A stretch of DNA of 64,000 bases. Origin: Bacillota bacterium. GTDB lineage: Bacteria > Bacillota > Bacilli > Paenibacillales > Paenibacillaceae. A model generated the notes under the pieces. The model searched no databases and had not been told where the DNA came from. It worked only from the letters and a program-made list of their open reading frames with translations. Within the stretch, counting starts at the first letter, position 1. The number at the start of each line of letters is the position of its first letter. The position numbers and the translations under genes are program-made. Of the stretch, positions 7,840 through 16,336 are shown piece after piece. Location: the NCBI GenBank assembly GCA_023391635.1, contig JAEWAQ010000052.1, forward strand, positions 212,125 through 276,124. Direction: 5' to 3'.

Positions 7840-8727
7840 CTAAGAAGCTTCCTCCGGTGGCGTCAGCACGATCTTGCCGTCGACGAGCTCGACGATCATC
7901 TTGTTCTTGTCCTTCATGCCGATCGATTCAAGATAACCCGCGGGCACTTGCAGGCGCCCGGCCTTGTCGAGCACAGCATACTCCACGTGCGACTCTTCCT
8001 CGCTCGCCGCGACACCTCGCTCCAGCTCCTCCAACTCCTCGGCATAGGAGCGCTTGCGCAGCATCTCCGAGGAAATCTTGCCGTCGCGGATGGCGACGAC
8101 GCGGTCGACTTTCCTCGCCAGATGCGGGTCGTGCGTGACGATGACGATCGTGATGCCGATCGAGCGGTTCAATTCGCGGAACAGGTCGAGAATCTGGTCC
8201 GCCATCTTCGAGTCGACCGACCCGGTCGGCTCGTCCGCGAGCAGCAGCTTCGGCTGGTTCGCCAGCGCGATGGCGATCGCCACGCGCTGCTGCTCGCCGC
8301 CCGACAGTTGATGCAGCTTGTTGTTCTTGCGATGCGTCAAACCGACCGCTTCGAGCAGCTCCAGGGCGCGCATCCGCTTGCGCCGGCCCTGAAGCAGGAT
8401 CGGTAGCTCGACGTTCTCGAGCGCCGTCAAATACGGGATCAGGTTGCGCGCGTTGTTCTGCCACACGAACCCGACGCTCTCGCGCTTGTAGCGCACCAGA
8501 TCTTTTTCCGACATTTTCAGCATGTTCCGGCCGTCTACCGTCAGCGTCCCCGCCGTTGGCCGATCGAGCCCGCCCAGCATGTTAAGCAACGTCGACTTGC
8601 CGCTGCCGCTGTTGCCGATGATCGCCATCAGTTCTCCGGCTTCCACGTTCAGATCGAGGCCTTGCAGCGCGAACACTTCGAGGTCGGCGGCCTTGTAGAT
8701 TTTCACGAGCCCTTCGCAATGGATCAC
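7840..8727 (-). CDS. ABC transporter ATPase with C-terminal AbrB/SpoVT-like domain
   Basis: ATPase of a MacB/LolD-type exporter, 295 residues, GTG start with GGGGGAGG 7-8 nt upstream. Walker A is GNSGSGKST (about 38-46), the signature is LSGGEQQRVAIAIAL (about 140), and Walker B is LLLADEPTGSVD. The usual domain ends near residue 225. The remaining 70 residues contain a stretch (LDKAGRLQVPAGYLESIGM, then a V.LVDGKIVL ending) that looks like a swapped-hairpin AbrB/SpoVT domain. That is an unusual add-on for an exporter ATPase; it could mediate dimerisation or DNA binding. Last gene of the operon, 3 bp after the permease. Confidence 0.85.
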   Translation of the reverse strand: MIHCEGLVKIYKAADLEVFALQGLDLNVEAGELMAIIGNSGSGKSTLLNMLGGLDRPTAGTLTVDGRNMLKMSEKDLVRYKRESVGFVWQNNARNLIPYLTALENVELPILLQGRRKRMRALELLEAVGLTHRKNNKLHQLSGGEQQRVAIAIALANQPKLLLADEPTGSVDSKMADQILDLFRELNRSIGITIVIVTHDPHLARKVDRVVAIRDGKISSEMLRKRSYAEELEELERGVAASEEESHVEYAVLDKAGRLQVPAGYLESIGMKDKNKMIVELVDGKIVLTPPEEAS

Positions 8728-8730
8728 GGC

Positions 8731-11619
8731 TTAGTCCTCCCCCAGCTTCAGCGCTTGATGGATGCGGATGCGGGACAGCATGTACGTCAGGATGCCGATG
8801 CCGACGATCAGCATGAACCCGACCACGGCATACAACCGGACGAAATCTGCGGGATCGAAAATGACATGGAACGGCGGAACCAGACTGCCCGGGTTGAACG
8901 CGATCTGGAAATTCGGCACGTAAAGCCGACTGGCGATATTGCCGACTCCGATCCCGATCAGTATGGCCGCACCGGAAGTGAGCAGCTGTTCCAGCGCCAG
9001 CATCGCCACCAGTTGCCTGAGCGAAAGGCCGACCGCCCGCAGGATGCCGTTCTGCAGCGTCCTCCCTTTGAGCGACAGCACCCAGTAGAGCAGGAATCCG
9101 ACGAAGCTGATCAGGATCGAAATGATGAATCCGAGCGTCAGCACGCCGTTCAGCGCCATCAGGAACGGATCGTTCTTCGCCGCCGTCAGATCCGCGCGCG
9201 TATTGACGATGCTCGTGAGATTGAGCTTGGCGTCCTTGATGCCTTGATACAGCTCCTCCGTCGAAGCCCCGGGCGCCAGCTTCAACCATACCTGATAAGG
9301 CTCCAGGCCAAGCTGCAGCTGAATGCGGGACAAGTGGCCGACGATGAGCATCGGCGCGTTCGCCTTCGATTCCTTGTCGGAGGCGTTGACGGAGCCGAGC
9401 GGCGGGTTCGGGTTGAACGTCGGGAAATAATCGATGACGCCGAACACGGTGAACGGCTGCCGGTCCGTCCCTTCCCAGCCGATGAAGATCGTGTCTCCAG
9501 CTTTGACGTTGCGCTGTTCCGCCAGCGTCCGGGAGATGAGCACCCCCCGCGAGTCGGACGCGATCAGGTTCATGTATTCATAGAAAGGATAAGCTAGCAG
9601 TCCCTCCGGAAACCAGGACGTGCGGCCGAAGTCATCGGTGTCGATGCCGATCAGTTGCGCCGTGCCGGACTCTTCCCCCGAGCTGAACACTGCCGCCTTC
9701 TTCACGAATACTTTGGCGACCGACGCAGCGCCGGGCAGTTCCTTATAAGGCTCGAACGGCGGCTCCAAATAGTGGATCGGCCCTTTGACCGCCTGCGCGG
9801 CGGACGCGTCGGGCGGTCCCCCCATTTCGGAAATATCCGGCGGCTTGTCGTTCGGCCATTCCGATTGCAGCACGAACTCGGCCCCGTTGCCGTAGCGGAT
9901 GCGGTCTTCCGTATTGTTGTTCAGCGTCCTGGCGGCGCCGGCGCTGAAGACGCCGATGGCAATCGTCAGCACGAGGAAGATCATTAGAAACTGGTACTGG
10001 CTGCTCGAACGGCCGACCTGGATCAACGTGGCGTAGAGCGACGGCGGCCACCATTTGCGACCGAGCCAATAGACCAACCTCAGCATATACGGGTACAAGC
10101 GCAGCAGCAGCAATCCGCCCCCGACGACAAACAGCGCGGGAATGATGAATTGTAGCGGATCGATGCTGAGATCGTCCGAGCTGAGACCCAGATTGCGGAT
10201 ATCGTCCAGCTTCGAACGGAAGTTAAACAGGCCGTAGATCGAGACGCCCAGCGCCAGCACATCGAGGAACGCCTTGTGCCAAAGCGGCAGCTTCTGATGC
10301 CGGGCCATCTGCTGCTTGTGTCCAACGATCGTCACGCGGGTGGCCAGCAGCACCGGAATCAATGTCATCAGGAACGCGGCTCCGGCCGCGACCGCGCCAT
10401 AGACGTAAGCTTCCTGATTCAGATGCACCGTCATGCGGGCGCGCTGCACGAAGGCCAGGAAGCCGTTCGAAGCGCCGAGGATATCGGTCAATTTCAAGCC
10501 GATCACAGGCCCTAGCGCCAAGGCAACCCCGCATAAGATCAGACTCTCCACCGAGAAGGATGCGACGACTTGCCATCTGGCGGCGCCGCGGCTGCGCAGG
10601 ATCGCGATCTCGTTGCGCTGACGGTCCACGATCAGGTTCGATACCATGAACATGTAGAAACCGAGCATGATGAGCACGGGCACGTTCAGCGACCACATCA
10701 GGGTGCGCAGCTTCTTCGCCCGCTCGAAATACGTCTCGATCGTCTTCAGCGCCGGCGCCCTGAACTCCGTCTGGTATTGCCCCACAGCCGCGCTTATCAA
10801 GCCCTTGGTCATCTTGTCGGTGTCCAGGAAGCCTTGCACGTTCCGCAATTCCATCTTCGTGTAGTCCATGACGAAGTACCAGCCGGCTGCCGTGACCGGC
10901 ACTTTGCTCTGTGCGATGAATTCCGATTCGAACAGCCGCTCGTCCAGGACGAACGCGCTGGTCAGATCGCTCAGGCTGGTATTGCGGAAATACGGGTCGT
11001 CGTCCTGCTTCTTCACGAATACGCCGACCGGTTTGATGTTGATCGGCGCGGGCCACTTGGAATCGCTCAGGACGAGTTCCGTATCCAGCACCGCATTGAA
11101 GTTGCTTAGCGCCCGTTCGGTGACGAGCACTTCGTAAGCGCCGTCCACCGGCTTGTCTGCCGGCATGCGGCCATCGGTCAGCCGAATGTGATCCGCCAGA
11201 CCGCTGAACATGCGCAAGGAGGCGCTCGGCTTGCTCTTCTTCGGATCGTTGCGCGCTTCTTCCGCGAAGGTGACGAGTCCCGACCGCGTACGTATCTCGC
11301 GAACAAGTGCCTGCACGGGGATACCGAAGCCGGGCCCGGCTTCCTCCTCCATATAACGATCGATCTGACTCATCACGCGGCGCCGCTCATCATCCGGCTG
11401 ATTGTAGAAAGACACCTGCCCCCAGTAGGTGCCGGGATAGACGCCGCTTGTCGTCTGCGACGTTTCCAGGTCCTTCACGAGCATCCGCGACAGGATCGCC
11501 TCCGAGTAGATCGGCATCGTGCTGACAAGCGCCACCGACATCAGCATGCCGAGCAGCAGGCTGGATACGAGCCACTTATTTTGCAGCATTTTGCGGAAGA
11601 TCATGACGAATAATGCCAC
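8731..11619 (-). CDS. Large FtsX/MacB-type ABC exporter permease
   Basis: I choose GTG 11619, where GAGGAGG lies 7 nt upstream; a TTG two codons earlier sits too close to it. The 962-residue protein starts with one membrane segment (about 17-37), then a large external domain (about 40-310), three membrane segments (about 315-430), a fourth and fifth near 455-520 and 535-560, a second large external domain (about 565-830), and three C-terminal membrane segments. This is the double-FtsX layout of MacB-like exporters that move peptides, lipids or lipoproteins, or act mechanically on the envelope. Its partners are the adaptor upstream and two ATPases. The substrate is unknown. Confidence 0.85.
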   Translation of the reverse strand: MALFVMIFRKMLQNKWLVSSLLLGMLMSVALVSTMPIYSEAILSRMLVKDLETSQTTSGVYPGTYWGQVSFYNQPDDERRRVMSQIDRYMEEEAGPGFGIPVQALVREIRTRSGLVTFAEEARNDPKKSKPSASLRMFSGLADHIRLTDGRMPADKPVDGAYEVLVTERALSNFNAVLDTELVLSDSKWPAPINIKPVGVFVKKQDDDPYFRNTSLSDLTSAFVLDERLFESEFIAQSKVPVTAAGWYFVMDYTKMELRNVQGFLDTDKMTKGLISAAVGQYQTEFRAPALKTIETYFERAKKLRTLMWSLNVPVLIMLGFYMFMVSNLIVDRQRNEIAILRSRGAARWQVVASFSVESLILCGVALALGPVIGLKLTDILGASNGFLAFVQRARMTVHLNQEAYVYGAVAAGAAFLMTLIPVLLATRVTIVGHKQQMARHQKLPLWHKAFLDVLALGVSIYGLFNFRSKLDDIRNLGLSSDDLSIDPLQFIIPALFVVGGGLLLLRLYPYMLRLVYWLGRKWWPPSLYATLIQVGRSSSQYQFLMIFLVLTIAIGVFSAGAARTLNNNTEDRIRYGNGAEFVLQSEWPNDKPPDISEMGGPPDASAAQAVKGPIHYLEPPFEPYKELPGAASVAKVFVKKAAVFSSGEESGTAQLIGIDTDDFGRTSWFPEGLLAYPFYEYMNLIASDSRGVLISRTLAEQRNVKAGDTIFIGWEGTDRQPFTVFGVIDYFPTFNPNPPLGSVNASDKESKANAPMLIVGHLSRIQLQLGLEPYQVWLKLAPGASTEELYQGIKDAKLNLTSIVNTRADLTAAKNDPFLMALNGVLTLGFIISILISFVGFLLYWVLSLKGRTLQNGILRAVGLSLRQLVAMLALEQLLTSGAAILIGIGVGNIASRLYVPNFQIAFNPGSLVPPFHVIFDPADFVRLYAVVGFMLIVGIGILTYMLSRIRIHQALKLGED

Positions 11620-11632
11620 TGACAAGCCTCCT

Positions 11633-12655
11633 CTACTGAAGGATCACTTCCTGCCCTTCCTCCAGGCCTTTCAAAATTTCAACCGCGGTAGGCGTAACCA
11701 ACCCCTGCTCGACGTCGATTTCGCGAATGCGCTTCTCTTCTTCCAGCACGCGGACGAACGTGCGGCCCAGGTACGAACGCAGACCGCTTCTCGGAATGAT
11801 GAGCGTGTCGTCTTTCTGCTGCGTCACGATTTCCACATTGACCGAAGAGCCGATCTCGGCGTCCTGCGGCAGCTCGGCCAATTCGATATACAGCGTCTTC
11901 GAATACTTCTCCTGCAAATCTTTATTCATCGTGAGCGGCGCGGAGCTTGGCGTCTGGACGACTTTGCCTTCTACCTTCTTGTCCTTCAAAGCGACCACCG
12001 TGGCCATGCCGACCTCCGCCTCCCTCACGTCTGACGCGTTGTCCACGCGCAGCGCCACCCGCAGCTTGGAAGGATCCGCAACGGTGACCAGGATTTGATA
12101 GGCACCGACCATATCGCCTTCCTTCAAGCCCTCAACGAAAATCACCTGACCGTCGATCTCCGAGACGAGCTGCCTGCTGTCGAGCTGCTGCTTCAACCGG
12201 TCGTATTTGATTTGCTCGATTTCCATCTGGAGGGTGGCGATTCGCACTTCGTCCTCGCCTGCTCCCCGGGCCTTCCGGAACGCCAGCCTGGCCTTCTCCA
12301 GAGCCAGCTCCTGCTCCTTGAGCTTAAGGTCCAGGCCTTCCACGGTCAGCTGCACCAGCACGTCGCCCTTCTTCACCTGATCGCCGCTCTTGACGGCAAC
12401 GCTACTCACTCTTCCGCCATCTCCCGTGAATTGCGCGTAACTCGTGGCGACCGATTCCAGATAGCCGATTCCGCTAATCTTCTTGACGATCGATCCTTTC
12501 TCGACCTTGACCGTGCTGTAATTTTCTTGCGCGGGCTTGACGAGCGGAGGCGTCAAGGCGCTCTCTTCCTTGGGAAGCAACGAACAGCCGGACAGCGTCG
12601 CGGCAAGCAGGGCGGCGGCGGCCAGCGTAGTAATCGACTTAAGGCTGCGCGGCAA
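11633..12655 (-). CDS. Exporter adaptor lipoprotein (HlyD/MacA-like)
   Basis: Three in-frame starts exist. The TTG at 12655 has GGAGG exactly 9 nt upstream and gives a classic lipoprotein signal (MPRSLKS, hydrophobic core, lipobox LSGC), so I prefer it to the ATGs at 12682 and 12664. The product (340 residues) has a biotinyl-lipoyl-like hairpin region (VAVKSGDQVKKGDVLVQL), a coiled coil (about 105-150) and a beta-barrel domain. It is a membrane fusion protein anchored outside the membrane that links to the FtsX-type permease. It overlaps the ATPase gene before it by 17 bp and lies 13 bp before the permease gene. Confidence 0.85.
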   Translation of the reverse strand: MPRSLKSITTLAAAALLAATLSGCSLLPKEESALTPPLVKPAQENYSTVKVEKGSIVKKISGIGYLESVATSYAQFTGDGGRVSSVAVKSGDQVKKGDVLVQLTVEGLDLKLKEQELALEKARLAFRKARGAGEDEVRIATLQMEIEQIKYDRLKQQLDSRQLVSEIDGQVIFVEGLKEGDMVGAYQILVTVADPSKLRVALRVDNASDVREAEVGMATVVALKDKKVEGKVVQTPSSAPLTMNKDLQEKYSKTLYIELAELPQDAEIGSSVNVEIVTQQKDDTLIIPRSGLRSYLGRTFVRVLEEEKRIREIDVEQGLVTPTAVEILKGLEEGQEVILQ

Positions 12656-13322
12656 TTTGTCCATCCTCCAATTCATATACATGATCGACGATTTCCATGA
12701 TGGCCGGATCGTGCGTCGTCAGAATGACCGTCATGCCCTGATGGACCAGATCGCGGAACACCTTCATGATCTGAAGCCCCGTCCGGCTGTCGAGTTCGGC
12801 CGTCGGCTCGTCCGCGAGCAAGAGCTTCGGCCGATGCGCGATCGCGCGGGCGATGGCCGTGCGCTGCTGCTCGCCGCCCGACATCTCGAACGGCCGATGA
12901 TGCATCCTGGCTTTCAATCCCACTTGCTCAAGCGCATGCACCGCTGCTTCCTTGCGCTCCTTCTTGGGGAAATCGGCAATGCGCAAAATAAACTCCACGT
13001 TCTCGTAGGCGGACATAAGCGGGATCAGGGCAAACGACTGGAAAATAAGCCCCATCTGCGTGCGCCTGATCTCGTCGCGCTCGCGGTCCGTCAGCTTCGT
13101 CACCTCCCGGCCGCCGAAGAGGATCGTTCCTTCCGTCGGCCGATCCAGCGCGCCAAGCAAATTGATCAGCGTCGTCTTGCCGGAGCCAGACCGGCCTTTG
13201 AAGGCGACCAGCTTGCCCGGCGGAATGGCGATATCAACGCCCTTCAGTACGGTAACGGCGCCTGAGCCGCGGCCGAATACCCGCTTAATGCCCGATGCCT
13301 GAAGCAGATTCGCCTCGCTCAC
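12639..13322 (-). CDS. ABC transporter ATPase (MacB/LolD type)
   Basis: Walker A GRSGSGKTT, signature MSGGEQQRTAIARAIA and Walker B LLLADEPTAELD are all present. I place the start at GTG 13322, preceded by AAGGAAGGTGA about 11 nt upstream. This gives a 227-residue protein of normal family length; longer versions only add unrelated residues read from the LacI gene. The gene overlaps the 3' end of the LacI-family gene by 38 bp and the adaptor gene by 17 bp, so the exporter is translationally tied to its likely regulator. With the second ATPase at 7840-8727 the permease has two candidate motor subunits, which may form a heterodimer. Confidence 0.88.
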   Translation of the reverse strand: MSEANLLQASGIKRVFGRGSGAVTVLKGVDIAIPPGKLVAFKGRSGSGKTTLINLLGALDRPTEGTILFGGREVTKLTDRERDEIRRTQMGLIFQSFALIPLMSAYENVEFILRIADFPKKERKEAAVHALEQVGLKARMHHRPFEMSGGEQQRTAIARAIAHRPKLLLADEPTAELDSRTGLQIMKVFRDLVHQGMTVILTTHDPAIMEIVDHVYELEDGQIAAQP

Positions 13323-14397
13323 CCAAAGTGTCACCTTCCTTTCGTTGATGCTTGACGCGGGAATGGCTTGCACGGGCGATTGACCGCCGGTCCAGCAAGA
13401 CGGGAGGGACCTGCTCCACTCGCCCGTGCTGCCCGGACAGCAGTTCCAGCAGCATCGTAGCGGCGTGTCCGGCGTAGCGTTCCCGCGAATGCCGAATGGT
13501 CGTCAGCGGCGGAACGGTGTACGCAGAATACGTATCCCCGTCATACCCGCAGATCGAGATCTGCTTCGGCACCGCGATACCCTGTTCGACCAACGCCTGG
13601 ATGGCGCCAGCCGCCATCAGATCGCTCGCGCAGAACACGGCCGTCATATCGGGACGGCGGTCGAGCAGGGACAGGATCGCCCGGCCGCCGCTCGCGCCGG
13701 AGAAGTCGCCGTCCGCGAGCAAATCCTGCGCATGTTCGATGCCGCGTTCGGCAAGCGCCGCGCGGAATCCTTGGTGGCGTTCCTGCGTAATGCGCAGCCC
13801 GGCCGGTCCGCGAATGTGCCCGATCTGCTTGTGCCCTGCCGCGAGCAAGCTTTGCGCAGCCATTCTTCCGCCTGCATAATCGTCGGACAGCACCGAAGAG
13901 CAGTGCGGTCCGACCGCGCCTTCGAAATTGACGCAAGGCACGCCAAGCTCCAGCGCTTCTTGCATGAGCGGATGCCGTTCCATGAAGGCGGGAAGCATGA
14001 TGCATGCCTCCAAGCCCCGCGATCCGATGCAATAGGCAAGCCGTCTGGGCGGGTAGTTCGACAGCGGTATCGAGAAGAAGATCGCGTCCTTCCCGATTCG
14101 CTGCATCTCCCGCTGCAGCGCCGGCAGCATGAAGACGAACCCGTTCGAAGCTTCGGACGGGAATTCCGGCATGAAGATTCCGACAAGTCCGCTGCCCTTC
14201 CCGACCAACTGTTTGGCGCCGAGGTTCGGCACATAGCCGATCTCCTCCGCCTTCTCAAGCACCCGCCTGCGTGTCTCGGCATTGACGCCGTACACCCCGT
14301 TCAACGCGCGGGACACGGTGCTGGCCGAGAGTTGAAGCGCTTTCGCGATCGTGCTGATGGCCGGCCGCAAATCCCGAGATGCCTGTTCCTGTTTCAT
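13285..14397 (-). CDS. LacI-family transcription regulator
   Basis: A 370-residue protein with an N-terminal helix-turn-helix (STIAKALQLSASTVSRALNG, about 16-35) and hinge (IGYVPNLGAKQL), then a periplasmic-binding-protein-like effector domain up to about 345. The C-terminus runs about 20 residues beyond the usual end, inside the next gene. LacI regulators normally sense sugars, but this one heads an exporter operon with overlapping genes. A perfect GCAAACGTTTGC palindrome lies 28 bp upstream and is its probable own operator. The effector is unknown. Confidence 0.9.
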   Translation of the reverse strand: MKQEQASRDLRPAISTIAKALQLSASTVSRALNGVYGVNAETRRRVLEKAEEIGYVPNLGAKQLVGKGSGLVGIFMPEFPSEASNGFVFMLPALQREMQRIGKDAIFFSIPLSNYPPRRLAYCIGSRGLEACIMLPAFMERHPLMQEALELGVPCVNFEGAVGPHCSSVLSDDYAGGRMAAQSLLAAGHKQIGHIRGPAGLRITQERHQGFRAALAERGIEHAQDLLADGDFSGASGGRAILSLLDRRPDMTAVFCASDLMAAGAIQALVEQGIAVPKQISICGYDGDTYSAYTVPPLTTIRHSRERYAGHAATMLLELLSGQHGRVEQVPPVLLDRRSIARASHSRVKHQRKEGDTLGERGESASGIGH

Positions 14398-14424
14398 CGC
14401 ATGACCACATTTCCGATCGTTTTC

Positions 14425-14436
14425 GCAAACGTTTGC
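14425..14436. promoter_or_regulatory. LacI-family operator (perfect palindrome)
   Basis: GCAAACGTTTGC is a perfect 12-bp palindrome with central CG, flanked by further partial symmetry, in the divergent region between the LacI gene and the RpiR gene. It fits autoregulation of the LacI/exporter operon. CcpA binding cannot be excluded, since the core is also cre-like. The arms differ from the operators at 7101-7166, which suggests a different LacI protein there. Confidence 0.6.
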
Positions 14437-14614
14437 AAACTACCTTTTCAATATACGAATCGGCAGAAGATGCGTCAAGTCTATTTTTATGATATTTATA
14501 GCAAATATATTGGCTTTTTCCTTGCTAGGCGAAATGTGCCTGCGTTCCTCTATCCCACCGTCCGACCGCCGACCGCCAACATTAGCCGCCTGTGTTCCAT
14601 TATCCTGTCGTCGT

Positions 14615-14643
14615 TTGCGAAATGCCAGGATTTATCGTATGCT
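14615..14643 (+). promoter_or_regulatory. Probable sigma-A promoter of the rpiR-nagB-nagA operon
   Basis: A -35 box TTGCGA (14615-14620) and a -10 box TATGCT (14638-14643) are separated by 17 bp, about 75 bp before the TTG start of the RpiR gene. Apart from this, the LacI operator and the palindrome at 14650, the 320-bp divergent gap shows nothing else. Confidence 0.5.
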
Positions 14644-14649
14644 TTTTAT

Positions 14650-14662
14650 GAAAATTATTTTC
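14650..14662. promoter_or_regulatory. Candidate RpiR operator
   Basis: GAAAAT-T-ATTTTC is a perfect palindrome placed where transcription should begin, just after the -10 box. RpiR-family operators often have GAAA/TTTC arms, so this is a plausible autoregulatory site of the RpiR protein encoded next. Confidence 0.45.
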
Positions 14663-14717
14663 CTGTTCTGTTGTCATTACAAAAAACTAATTCCCTCCGT
14701 TAAAGGAGTGACCGCGA

Positions 14718-15575
14718 TTGAGCATACTGGCTGCTATACGCGAGCAAATGGAAGGCCTTCATGCCAAAGAAAGGGAGTTGGCCGCCTACGTGCTGGAGCA
14801 GCCACAAGAAGCGGCGCAGCTTACCATCACCGAATGGGCCCGGCGCACGGGAAGCAGCACCTCCACCATCTCGCGTTTTTGCAGACTGTTTCATTTTCAG
14901 AACTTCCAGGAATTTAAACGAATGCTGGCGGCTGAACTCGCAGGCTCGGCCGGGCCGACACAGTACCAGGACATCGTGGCGGGCAAACCGCTGTCCGAGA
15001 TCGTGTCCGCCATCACCGCGAACCATCTGCGCTCTCTGACGGATACGGTCGGGCTGCTCGACTTGGCGCAGCTGCGGCAAGCGATCGACTTGCTGCATGG
15101 GGCGGGCAGAATCGACCTGTACGGCTCCGGCACGTCCGGTACGGTCGCCCAGGATTGCTGGAGCAAGCTCGTGCGGATCGGCAAATCGGCCGCCGTCTAT
15201 GCCGATCCGCATATGCAGCTCACTTCGGCTTCATCGCTCGGCCCTGATGACCTGGCCATCGGCATCTCGTATTCCGGGGAGACGCCGGAGACGGTCCACG
15301 CTCTGCGCTGCGCGGCCGAACAGGGATCCGCCACGATCTCGATCACGAAGTTCGGTTCGAATACGCTGGCCGGCCTGGCCGACGTGCATCTGTTCACCTC
15401 CACCTCCGAAGCCGGCATGCGCCGCGGCGACATGGCGTCCCGCATGGCCGCGCTCCATGTGGTCGATATTCTGTTCACGGGGCTCGTCAGTGAACATTTC
15501 GACGAATACGTCCCCCGATTGGAGCATTCCTTCCAGTCCGTACGCCAATACACGCAAACCAACTTACACCCATAG
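14718..15575 (+). CDS. RpiR/MurR-family regulator with SIS domain
   Basis: The TTG start at 14718 is set by AAAGGAG 9 nt upstream. The 285-residue protein has the RpiR helix-turn-helix at about 1-77 (TGSSTSTISRFCRLFHF) and a sugar-isomerase (SIS) domain at about 115-245 (YGSGTSGTVAQDCWSKL; ISYSGETPETV), which binds a phosphosugar. The gene is 15 bp before nagB, followed by nagA, so it most likely senses a hexosamine phosphate such as glucosamine-6-phosphate or N-acetylglucosamine-6-phosphate and controls this operon. Confidence 0.9.
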   Translation: MSILAAIREQMEGLHAKERELAAYVLEQPQEAAQLTITEWARRTGSSTSTISRFCRLFHFQNFQEFKRMLAAELAGSAGPTQYQDIVAGKPLSEIVSAITANHLRSLTDTVGLLDLAQLRQAIDLLHGAGRIDLYGSGTSGTVAQDCWSKLVRIGKSAAVYADPHMQLTSASSLGPDDLAIGISYSGETPETVHALRCAAEQGSATISITKFGSNTLAGLADVHLFTSTSEAGMRRGDMASRMAALHVVDILFTGLVSEHFDEYVPRLEHSFQSVRQYTQTNLHP

Positions 15576-15590
15576 AGGAGAGAGTAAACG

Positions 15591-16319
15591 ATGAACATCT
15601 GGACTTACGACAAGGAAGAACAATTGAACGAATCCGCGGCAGCCATCATTTCCAGCTTGATCCGGACCAATCCGCGCGCGGTGCTGGGACTGGCGACCGG
15701 CGGGACGCCCGTCGGCATCTACAAGCATCTGACGAACGACTATGCGCGCGGAATGTTCAGTTGCCGCGACGTGACGACGTTCAACCTGGATGAATATGTC
15801 GGCTTGCCTGCCGATCACGCCCAGAGTTATCGCAAGTACATGGAGGAGCATCTGTTCCGCCATATCGATCTGCCGGCCGATCAGGCGCATATCCCGAACG
15901 GAAACGCAGCCGATCCGGAAGCGGAGTGCCGCGCATACGACGCCATGATCGAGCAAGCCGGGCAACTCGACCTGCAGTTGCTGGGGCTTGGACATAACGG
16001 GCATATCGGCTTCAATGAGCCGGCAGCGGCTTTGACTTCGGGAACGCATGTCGTCGAACTGGCGGAGGAGACGCGGCGCGCCAACGCCCGCTTCTTCGAT
16101 TCGATGGAGCAGGTGCCGCGTCAGGCGCTCACGATGGGTGTCGGCACCATCCTGAAGGCGAAGCTGGTGCTGCTCGTCGTCAAAGGCGCGGACAAGGCGG
16201 ATATTGTGAAGCAAGCACTGCATGGCCCGATCACGACGGAGTGCCCCGCTTCGCTGCTGCAGACGCACCCCCGGTTAATCGTGCTGCTGGACCGGGCAGC
16301 GGCAGGAAAGTTAGCTTGA
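15591..16319 (+). CDS. nagB: Glucosamine-6-phosphate deaminase
   Basis: Converts glucosamine-6-phosphate to fructose-6-phosphate and ammonia in the cytoplasm. The family hallmarks are present: LATGGTPVG near residue 37, FNLDEYVGL with the catalytic aspartate region near 64, and the active site stretch LGLGHNGHIGFNEP near 130. Length is 242 residues, normal for Gram-positive NagB. The start ATG follows GAGGAGAG. It lies between the RpiR regulator and nagA in one operon for amino sugar breakdown. Confidence 0.97.
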   Translation: MNIWTYDKEEQLNESAAAIISSLIRTNPRAVLGLATGGTPVGIYKHLTNDYARGMFSCRDVTTFNLDEYVGLPADHAQSYRKYMEEHLFRHIDLPADQAHIPNGNAADPEAECRAYDAMIEQAGQLDLQLLGLGHNGHIGFNEPAAALTSGTHVVELAEETRRANARFFDSMEQVPRQALTMGVGTILKAKLVLLVVKGADKADIVKQALHGPITTECPASLLQTHPRLIVLLDRAAAGKLA

Positions 16320-16336
16320 GCGGAGGCGATCGGAAA

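Noticed and set aside
13426..14703. A 425-codon plus-strand frame opposite the LacI gene
   Set aside because: It covers the LacI operator region and lacks any motif; the LacI helix-turn-helix is clear on the minus strand.
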